A stretch of DNA of 64,000 nt from Parelaphostrongylus tenuis. Lineage: Eukaryota > Nematoda > Chromadorea > Rhabditida > Metastrongylidae. Where the stretch lies: NCBI GenBank assembly GCA_019055375.1, contig JAHQIW010007172.1, positions 248,001-312,000 of the forward strand, read 5' to 3'. Numbering within the stretch: the stretch's first letter is position 1; every line of letters begins with the position of its first letter. The notes under the pieces are model-generated. The model saw only the letters and a list, made by a program, of their open reading frames with translations. It was not told where the DNA came from and ran no database searches. Position numbers and translations under genes: made by a program. This document shows, piece by piece, positions 56,663 through 64,000 of this stretch.

Positions 56663-57640
56663 GTCAGTAATAGTTTTCCATTATAAGTCTACATTCTTTT
56701 TATCCTATTTGGATGTATATTATTAATCGTTAAAACGTTCAGGGCGAAGTTCTTTCTTTTTAATCTTAGACTTTTAATAACCATTCGATAGCACAAATCT
56801 TGACATTTTCAATACATTTCCAGTACAATTTCCACAGTAGTATGCTTCACCTCTAGAACGCATCCTTAGCGAGCTGCAGCAAATAAGCTTTAGTTTCACC
56901 ATGGCGCCCATTTTCTGCTTGGCCAGGGTTTGTGAAAGGCTCTTCAGCAGTGTTCTCGCACTTATTTGGGTCTCATAGAGAGAAAACAATATCATCATAT
57001 CATAGAGAGAAAACAATATCATAGAGAGAAAACAATATCACGTTTCACAATCAGCGATATAACCACCAAAAGCATGTGATCGTGTATAGGACTTAGTAGC
57101 GTATCAAATTATCTGAAAAATTTGAGATTTTTTCCTATAAATTTTGAATAAATAACGAAAATTACGCGTTACTCAAATTGTACTGCGCAGCGTTCGCGCC
57201 ACTTTAAAAAGACCTGATTTTCATTGATCGCTGGAGACTTTCTTCTCTGTTTCAATAAAAATCCATAAGTTTTTTCTATGTTGTAAAGAGATTTTGTCCT
57301 TCCTAAGGGTACTAGCTTTGATTTTTATTTAATATCGTTGCTATAGTTATGAAGAGCCTTCTCTGAAGTGCAAGAGAATGGCTAATCACTTCGGGTGAGC
57401 AGCATAATCTTCTGTTCGCTATTACAGCTCTCTGTGGAAATTTTTCAAGAACCAATTTAGATTCAGAGTTGCCGGAATTTGAGCCATCAAATGACTCCTA
57501 GATCCTAACGAAAACTCATCAGCGGACGCTAGCTGGCCAAATGAAGAATACCAAATGCAAAACATAATTCTATTTGCGCTACTGCAACGCTTCAGAAAGA
57601 CCCTTCAAAAACTAACTATACCTCATAATAATTCCTGATT
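56663..57640 (+). other. Intron 5 of sre copy 3, left part
   Basis: AT-rich fold-back relics (CATTCGATAGCAC near 56783). A 19-bp unit CATAGAGAGAAAACAATAT occurs three times at 56973-57038. No gene. Confidence 0.45.
56973..57038 (+). repeat. Short tandem repeat, three 19-bp units
   Basis: CATAGAGAGAAAACAATAT at 56973, 57001 and 57020, the last two exactly adjacent. Confidence 0.85.
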
Positions 57641-57989
57641 TTCTTCTGTAAGCTAAACACAAGATGTTACATCAAACTTTATTTCACAGCTGACGTTTGG
57701 GCAGTTCGCCTTCTTCAGAACCTGGGAATTTCAAATTGTCCGCAATCCAATCAGTTAAACACCTCCATTACTCCTTTGGAAAAAATCACCAGACTTAGAT
57801 TTCAATCGCTTCAAGCCCAAAATCAGCTCTCAACATACGCACTTCTTTTTATATGTGTTCCACTGAATGATCCAAGTGGAGATCACCGGAACGAGATCAC
57901 ATAGGCTCGTAATGCACCCTACCCATCAAAACAACAGTCCTATATACTGACTCAAATCACGGGTGATAACGAGGCATCCTCCAAGCGCT

Positions 57990-58319
57990 TTATGGTTGGA
58001 TTGGTCGTAATAATCCAAAGCGCTTCCAAAATCTTTCGCGCTGATTTTTTTGCTCCTGCGCAAGGATGGTGACTTCGATTTCAAAATCAACTCCGTCGTG
58101 CTTCTGTGCTCTATGCGTACCTAGCGGGGTGTTCCGTCTAATTAAACGTTTGTCAGCTAGGTGTTCTTCTATGCGGGCATAGAGCGGCCTACCCGTTTCA
58201 CCAATATATTTACCACTACACGCTTTGCAAGAGATTAGGTAGACTGTACCTACGCTCATGCAGTGACCGTCTCTGCCGTTAGGACATATTTTATAATCTT
58301 TCGTTATAGAGACGGTCAT
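57990..58319 (-). pseudogene. PLE copy A GIY-YIG endonuclease ORF
   Basis: 109 codons. The YIG-type motif appears as KYIGETGRPLYARIEEHL, with the first motif as TVYLISC. A cluster of Cys before it (CPNGRDGHC, CKAC) is typical of the linker in PLEs. Separated from RT by frameshifts. Confidence 0.75.
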
Positions 58320-58810
58320 ATAAGCGGTTGCGAACTAGTTGGCGCCTTAGAATATTCGGTGGTATTTCAATAATGGCCACCGATTGCTCTAAACCCGCTC
58401 TTTTCAAACAGCGTTTCATAGCTGTACTTATCTGATTTGAATAGAACGAGAGAATAAACGAGGACTTTTCTTTCATTCTAGTTTTCGTTAGGCGGCATAT
58501 TATTTCCTCTAAACCTAAGCCGAGGGGCTACACATTCGTATCCATTGGAAGTGGCTGATTCCCGAGCCACTTTCACGGATTCTACTCTCTGCTCCTCCCC
58601 CGCCCCCGTACATACATTGGCTGCTGTTCAAAACATGTTTTAACTAGCGCCTTTTTCTTACGTGAAGGATGAGAATAGATAGTGAACCGGGACATTCTTA
58701 TTACTTGGCTTTCGGTACCACTTTGTTATGTAGCCGCTCTCAGTTATGCTTATTTGCACGTTCAACAAGGGGAACCAATCGTCGTTTGGTACCTCACGGG
58801 TAAATTTTAT

Positions 58811-59326
58811 TTACTCTGATTGCCCATTCAACAATCTAAAACAATTATTTAGCTCCACTTGAGTGGAACAGATAACCAAACAATCATCTATATAGCTACA
58901 GTAGAGTAATGGCCGGAGATCCATCACTGGAGCTTCCACTTTAGAGATAAAGGCAATCGCCAGGCTAGATATCACTCGCTGCTTCATTGCCAGCCCTCTC
59001 ATTTGAGCATAATATTTCCCGGCCCATCTGAAGAATGAGCAGTTCAGGCACTCCTTCAGTAGGATCATGAACTGCTCAATCGACAAGCCATACATGTTTA
59101 CAGCTCTCTGGTGTTGTATCACAAGCTCATGTGTGGCTTGCAATGCGGAGTCATTCGACACGTTGGTATATTGAGCAATGACGTCGAATAACTCCATTAC
59201 GTACGCGTTGTTCGGGTTTGCGTTACGTAGACGATCCAGGAACATCTGAGTGTAGATCAGATGGGCTGGAATGCGTTCTAGCAATTGGGATGTTATTAGA
59301 GTTAGGAACCATGCTATCCTATCCAT
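58811..59326 (-). pseudogene. PLE copy A reverse transcriptase ORF
   Basis: 171 codons covering the palm region with the YIDD catalytic box. The fingers domain and the N-terminal part are missing to the right of 59326. Homologous to 35438-35867 and 62350-62800. Confidence 0.8.
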
Positions 59327-59355
59327 GCTATGCTACGGACACTCGAAATAAAGGT

Positions 59356-59381
59356 GTATATATATATATATATATATATAT
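59356..59381 (+). repeat. (TA)n microsatellite
   Basis: Thirteen TA dinucleotides adjoining the 5' end of PLE copy A. Confidence 0.95.
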
Positions 59382-59500
59382 CGAGTGTACAGCACTGATC
59401 TTTTAGTGATTTTTATCACTTGACGACGCGTGTAAATATTACGTTCGCGGTTCCTCTATGTAAGGGGGCTCTCTCTCAAGATGTATTGGCCCACATGAAA

Positions 59501-59561
59501 GGCATCGTGCAACTGACGAGGCTGAAAGGCCAGAACACGTATATTGCACTGTATAAGTGCC
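59501..59561 (+). ncRNA. Hammerhead ribozyme with altered GAAA box
   Basis: Stem I GTGCAA (59507-59512) with TTGCAC (59544-59549) is perfect. Outer stem GGCAT/GTGCC pairs with one G-T. Internal-loop word TGTATAA. Core CTGACGAG 59513-59520, stem II GCTGAAAGGC. The GAAA box reads CAGAAC instead of CGAAAC. Probable cleavage point would be after A59543, but the core change should impair it. Sense strand of intron 5 of sre copy 3. Confidence 0.55.
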
Positions 59562-59939
59562 CATAACAGACCACATGCATGGCTCAAAAATAATTGTTAG
59601 ATAATCTTATGCTTTTGATGCATATATCTCCGAAAGCAAAATGTATGAATAATTTCGCTCTGAAAATACCTTCTTCGAGGCTAAACTCAGTTTCGGAATC
59701 TTCGTTTATCAAACTATCGAATGAGTAGTAGGAATGTGATGGAAAAACATCTATAAATCCGTGCCGAACAAAAATGCGCGCGAAGGCCAAACGTAATCCT
59801 ATCTTCAATCTTACAGCGTATAAGGAGGCATTTCTAATATTAAATAAAGTAGCGATATTGGTGAACTTGAGCTGTTCAGTAATTACTTGAAATTTGGGAA
59901 AGGAGCGAAAAAGCCCCTTTGCAAGCGAGTTAATTTGCA

Positions 59940-60010
59940 AGAGAGGTCGAACTCATGACGAGTGTAATGTTTGAACAAGAACTCCAACCACTGCTATGCT
60001 TGCTCCATCT
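59940..60010 (-). repeat. tRNA-like SINE relic shared by sre copies 3 and 4
   Basis: The minus strand has AGCAGTGGTTGGAG and GAGTTCGACCTC, an A/B box pair. The same block appears at about 63640-63705 before the last exon of copy 4, so it was duplicated together with the gene. Confidence 0.45.
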
Positions 60011-60196
60011 TTGAGAGTACAATGACACCAAAGCTGTATCTTTTATATCATTAACCTCGTGCATTACTGGATATGTGTATAGAATTCAAAAATATCGGAT
60101 TTAATCCGGAGAATTTTTACGCATCAATTTACACGTTTTTCAAACACTTCAGACATTAATTCTAAAACTGTAAAAAACTTTGATTATTCTTTTCAG

Positions 60197-60418
60197 TCGT
60201 TGACTATAAGTGTTTTCCTCACTCCTCTATTGCTTATACTTCTGGAGCCGAAATTCAGGGACATGTTCTTCAAACGTTCTAGAATGAAGCTCAGCTGTAG
60301 TCATCATGAAGCTACACATATTGCGGCCATCCATTTTGACGGTTTCAACAAAATGTGGGCTTGCATCTTGCCCTCCAATGAAGTGCTATTTCTTTATTAT
60401 ATGTTTCAACAGTGCTAG
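60197..60418 (+). pseudogene. sre copy 3 exon 6, stop codon lost
   Basis: Acceptor TTTTCAG. TM7 reads ISVFLTPLLLILLEPKF, and the tail HHEATHIAAIHFDGFNKMWA aligns with copies 1 and 2. Their TGA is TGC here, so the ORF runs 17 further codons after TGC to TAG at 60416-60418. Confidence 0.8.
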
Positions 60419-61200
60419 CTTTCTGTAAAATTTTGATTGTTTTGTAGAACTCACTTTTATTCTACTGTAGTATGAGCAATCCATATTTTACTGTATTAGC
60501 ATGCTATCAGGAGGTTGATGTAAGATTCTTTTTAGCGGCCCAAAGTTTTGGAGCCTTCACCTTCTTCCAGTTCGGTGACCGCGAAAATTCGCGGAATGTA
60601 ACTCGACTGGTCTTAGCTCGCAGTAAATACTCAAATTCACAATACAATCGAATAGTGTGAGCACATATCTGGAATTATTGCGGCCGTAAGAAAGGAGAAG
60701 GCGTCGAAACTCTTTAGCGACAACAAAAAAATTTTCAAGATGAAGGTGTAAAATGGCCAACATGCATTTAGCACAAAAGACATGGTAGACATAATGAACA
60801 GTTGTTCAGTAATCGAGAAGATTACCAGTAAACTTGGAAAATTAATTCATTTCTAACAATAATAAAGCATCAAACAGCAGCATGACAAAACTAAAACATT
60901 GCAGGCGGTGATTTCTTTATAGGACGATAAGCGGAGCAAGGTGAGTGATTGCCTCTGAATAGAGTAGACCTGTCATAACTGGTCGAGTAATATTGTGAGC
61001 AACTCTGACACACAGCAGCTTCGATATGTTGATGAACACTTCGGCAGTGATTTGCCAAAGATCAAAAGTGATTATGCGGGAGTAAGGTGACTATTGCAAT
61101 TTACTACATGGAATAGAGCATCAAAATGAGTGCAATAATCCAGGGATGCCAACGAAACCAATAGAATCACCACTTGGTCGTTTAGATATCTACTTTTTTT
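60419..61200 (+). other. 3' flank of sre copy 3
   Basis: No gene. A block near 60530-60590 (TTTTAGCGGCCCAAAGTTTT, CCTTCTTCCAG) resembles the 3' flanks of copies 1 and 2. Confidence 0.35.
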
Positions 61201-61204
61201 TGTT

Positions 61205-63200
61205 CTCAAGATCGGCATCTATTAACCTCGGCATGCATCAGTAATTACTTATATTTTTCTTAAGCGAAACACGAGATATTATGACACAATCTATTCAAAT
61301 AGCTGTTTCGGCAAATCCACCTTCTTCAGAGCTTGGAAAGTTCGGGTTCCACAATCTAGTCAGCAAACATTTCCGTTACTCTTGAGAAAAAAATCACCAG
61401 ACCCACATTTCAGTCTCATAAGGCACAAGATCAACTTTCAACATACTCACCATTTTTTATACGTCTTCTATTGAATTATTCAAATGGAGGACATTGAATG
61501 GAGATCGCATAGACTCGTTATGTACTTCCTTCATAAGAACAATTGTCTTATATATTGACTCATATCACGAGTGATTACAAGATGTTCCTCCCTGCGGTTT
61601 TTATTTGGATTGGTGGTATTGATCCAAAATAATTCTAGAATCTTGCACATCGATGTATATGCTCGAACCCAAGGATGGTGATTTCTACATATTACTCTTT
61701 AATGCTCCTGTGTCCTATGCGTGCTTACCAGGGTGTTTAGTGTTACGTTTGTCAGCCAGATGTTCTTCAATACGGACACAGGGAGGCCTTCCCATTTCAC
61801 TGATATATTCACCGCCGCATGTTCACAAGAAATCAAGTAAACTGTGCCTACGCTCATGCAATAACGTCTCTACCGTTAGAGCATATTATACGCATCCTTT
61901 CGTTTTAGATAGGCGGTCGTATAAGCGGTTGCAAAAAGTTGGCTCCTCAGATTATTCGTTCAATGAATCTTACTGATTTCACTAACCTTCTCCTTTCAGA
62001 GCTATACTTATCTCATTTGAGGAGAAGGGGAGGCATCATCCCGCTAAACCTATACCGAAGAGCTACAGTTTCGTAGCCATTGGAAATAGCTATTATCACG
62101 AGCCGGTTTCAAAGAACCTACTCTCTGCTCTCTTCCAGTAGACGCACTGGCGGCTGTTCGGAACATTTTTCCCGATAACATTTTTTTTGTACGTGAGAGT
62201 TGAGAGGAAAGGTAATGAACCAAAATATTTTTGCTTCTTCGATTTCGGTACCATTTCGTAACATTGCCATTATCTGTTAGATTGATTTGCACGTTGAGGA
62301 AGGGAACGAGTAAACTTTATGTACTCTGACTGTCCGTTTAACAATCTAAAACATCTGTTCATTTCTTCTTGCGTTAACACATAACCAAACAATCATCTAT
62401 ATATTTACAGTAGAGGAATGACCGCTGATCAATCACTGGGGCTTCTCTTTTAGACATGAAATCAGCAGCTCGACTAGGTGTCAGTCGCCGCCCCGTTGCC
62501 AACCCCCCAATTTGTGCGAAATACTTCCCGGACCATCCGAATATTACTCTATTAGAAGAAACATGACTTGTTTTACTGGCAAATCATACATGTTTATCGC
62601 TCCTGGTGTCGTCTGAGAAGCTCGTGGATGGCTTAAAATACAAAGTCATGCGACACGTTTGTATAGTGAGCACTGACATCGCATTAGTCTATCACGTACG
62701 CGTTGTTTGGATGCGCGTCACGTAGACGATTCAAAAACATTTGAGTGTTCGTATGATGGGATGAAATGTGTTTTTCGCAATTGAGCTATTATTAATGTAA
62801 CAACTCATGTTAATCTATCCGTCGGTCCTTCTACACAACTATATGGGTCTAACTTTGAATGATGATAAATCGTTAGACGCATATCATCAGTGGTACTATT
62901 TTAAGTGTTTTTATAAGTAAGTATAAGATTGGACATGTTGGCAACGGATTTTCCAGTAAGAAACAATCGACTGTTTTGAACCTACCGCTTCTGCCAATGG
63001 GATCCAATTATTATTGAGTTCACGGTACTGACTTTTGAATTACTCTTCAGAAAATGTTAGATGTAGCGAAGCAACTTTAATATGCTTTTTCGTCATTTCG
63101 ATATCTAACTGTCTGGGAGTTACTGCAAACTCTATAAACTTCAGAGTTATAGGGCATCTCGTAAGGATTTATCATATGAGCGTAACTTCTTTATAGAAAG
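61205..63200 (-). mobile_element. Penelope-like element copy C (degenerate)
   Basis: Minus strand. The 3' terminus at 61205-61400 carries AACCTCGGCATGCATCAG and AAACACGAG. The GIY-YIG region is at about 61640-61930 and the RT region at about 62350-62800, with homology to copy B up to about 63200. Many small deletions and stops. It lies left of the last exon of sre copy 4, in antisense. Confidence 0.7.
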
Positions 63201-63885
63201 GAAGCTTGATCATTTGGATACTCAAATAATCCATCGCCGTACATTGTTGGGAATCTTAGCCTACCAGACCTCCACTGGAATTGACTTCTGACGTACACCA
63301 CAGATCGACATCCAAAGTTCCTCTTCTGGAATACTCGTAGCTACCATATCTTGAGAGTGGTAGCTAACTAATGAACCGATGTTATGAAATTAGGATACTT
63401 CCTCTATAGTATTAATTACCTACACGTTATGTAGTGAGCGGGTTCCAGCACGTCTACTATTTTTTGCATCCATAGTTTACAAGCCTTCAGAATCGCTTAT
63501 GCTATTAATACCGAAGGATTAGAGAATTTTCAAACAGGAAAATATTGATCTTTTTTCATCGTGTGAAACTTTTCCCCTACACGGTTGGTACCAATTTTTT
63601 GATATTGGAAGGATGGATAGTTTAGTTGAAAGAGGGTGGTCGAACCAGTGATAAACGCATATTATCAAACAACGCCTTCAGCTACTGCTGTACTCGCTCC
63701 TCTTTTGAGATTTCATTGGCACTGAAAGCTCCATTCTGTGTTTGGATAACATTAAGAAATACCTAATACAAATCTTCAAATCGAAAACTATTTTACTCCC
63801 AAATCATGTGCACTGTTAGCTGTTTCGTACATAAAGTTTACACAGATATTCTGAAACCATAATTAGGTGTTCTATTTTTTTTCAG
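63201..63885 (+). other. Intron sequence before sre copy 4 last exon
   Basis: 63640-63740 is homologous to 59940-60045 in intron 5 of copy 3. No other feature recognised. Confidence 0.4.
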
Positions 63886-64000
63886 ATGTTGACTGTGATT
63901 TCCTCATAGCGGTACTGCTATTGCAGCTAAAATTCGGAGTGATGTTCTCCAGACGTCCATTTGTAAATCTCAATGGTAGTTGTTTAGAAAGTGGCCGAAA
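63886..64000 (+). pseudogene. sre copy 4 exon 6 remnant, cut by window edge
   Basis: After a TTTTTTTTCAG acceptor, the sequence aligns with copy 3 exon 6 (TGTTGACTGTGATTTCCTCA; CTAAAATTCGGAGTGATGTT) with several small deletions that break the TM7 frame. Further homology continues to the window end. Confidence 0.6.

Larger units (their letters stand above)
57640..59345 (-). mobile_element. Penelope-like element copy A (best preserved)
   Basis: Minus strand, RT then endonuclease. 59326-58811 encodes RT with SLAIAFISKVEAPVMDLRPL and the catalytic box LLYCSYIDDCLVI. 58319-57990 encodes the GIY-YIG-type domain (TVYLISCKACSGKYIGETGR, then LYARIEEHL) preceded by CPNGRDGHC. A frameshift near 58300 and further stops separate the parts, so the copy is inactive. 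The 3' end near 57650 has the GACGTTTGGGCAGTTCGCC motif. 5'-truncated next to a (TA)n tract. Antisense in intron 5 of sre copy 3. Confidence 0.85.
54413..60418 (+). pseudogene. sre-like chemoreceptor, copy 3 (pseudogene, RTE insertion)
   Basis: Three exons align to copies 1 and 2: 54413-54541, 55174-56662 (interrupted) and 60197-60418. Defects are multiple. The exon 4 acceptor AG is AC (54411-54412). TAA replaces the Tyr codon of GDVYRE in exon 4, and TGA replaces an Arg codon before TM6 in exon 5. A 26-bp tandem duplication shifts frame at 55320-55371. A 1.2-kb RTE sits in exon 5. The terminal TGA is TGC, extending the tail. Exons for TM1-TM3 are absent. A PLE and a degenerate HHR occupy intron 5. 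It cannot encode a receptor. Confidence 0.8.

Noticed and set aside
1..64000. CRISPR arrays, operons or prokaryotic islands
   Set aside because: No regularly spaced repeat arrays with unique spacers and no dense coding. The window is eukaryotic.

Overview
The window looks like nuclear DNA of a parasitic clade V (strongylid, hookworm-like) nematode. The evidence is small exons with TTTTCAG-type acceptors, nematode serpentine chemoreceptor exons, an RTE-type reverse transcriptase of the kind common in hookworm genomes, mariner remnants, Penelope-like elements (PLEs) and many tRNA-derived SINEs. There are no bacterial operons, and most long ORFs are chance openings in AT-rich repeats.

The only host gene family I can support is a tandem array of serpentine receptor genes, all on the + strand. 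They fit best to class epsilon (sre) of the Sra superfamily. Copy 1 (1-8130, 5' end outside the window) has five exons and two single-base frameshifts. Copy 2 (30259-44195) has six exons that join in frame over 987 nt and is the only intact-looking copy, although its N-terminal exon was not found. Copy 3 (54413-60418) keeps three exons; it has two in-frame stops, a lost splice acceptor, a lost stop codon, a 26-bp duplication and an RTE retrotransposon inside exon 5 with a 10-bp target-site duplication. Copy 4 (from 63886) is a decayed last exon cut by the window edge. Introns and 3' flanks are also homologous between copies, so whole gene segments were duplicated and then swollen by transposons.

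The rest is transposon debris. Three antisense PLE copies (RT plus GIY-YIG endonuclease) lie at 34.1-36.3, 57.6-59.3 and 61.2-63.2 kb. RTE fragments lie at 33.9, 37.9, 43.4 and 55.4 kb, and mariner-like remnants at 21.1 and 29.1 kb. There are three tRNA-derived SINE families, several fold-back elements with long inverted arms, one minisatellite and several microsatellites.

The most notable content is a set of about thirteen hammerhead-ribozyme (HHR) motifs of type I architecture. Ten lie within 12.9-20.4 kb, several as inverted pairs inside fold-back elements. Two look complete: 20336-20410, and 41510-41572, which sits in the sense orientation in intron 4 of the intact receptor gene. The stem I arms differ in sequence between copies but keep pairing, which supports a selected RNA structure rather than simple repeat similarity. 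The short 41.3-41.6 kb element carrying one of them is flanked by a 13-bp direct repeat and may be a small ribozyme-bearing retroelement.
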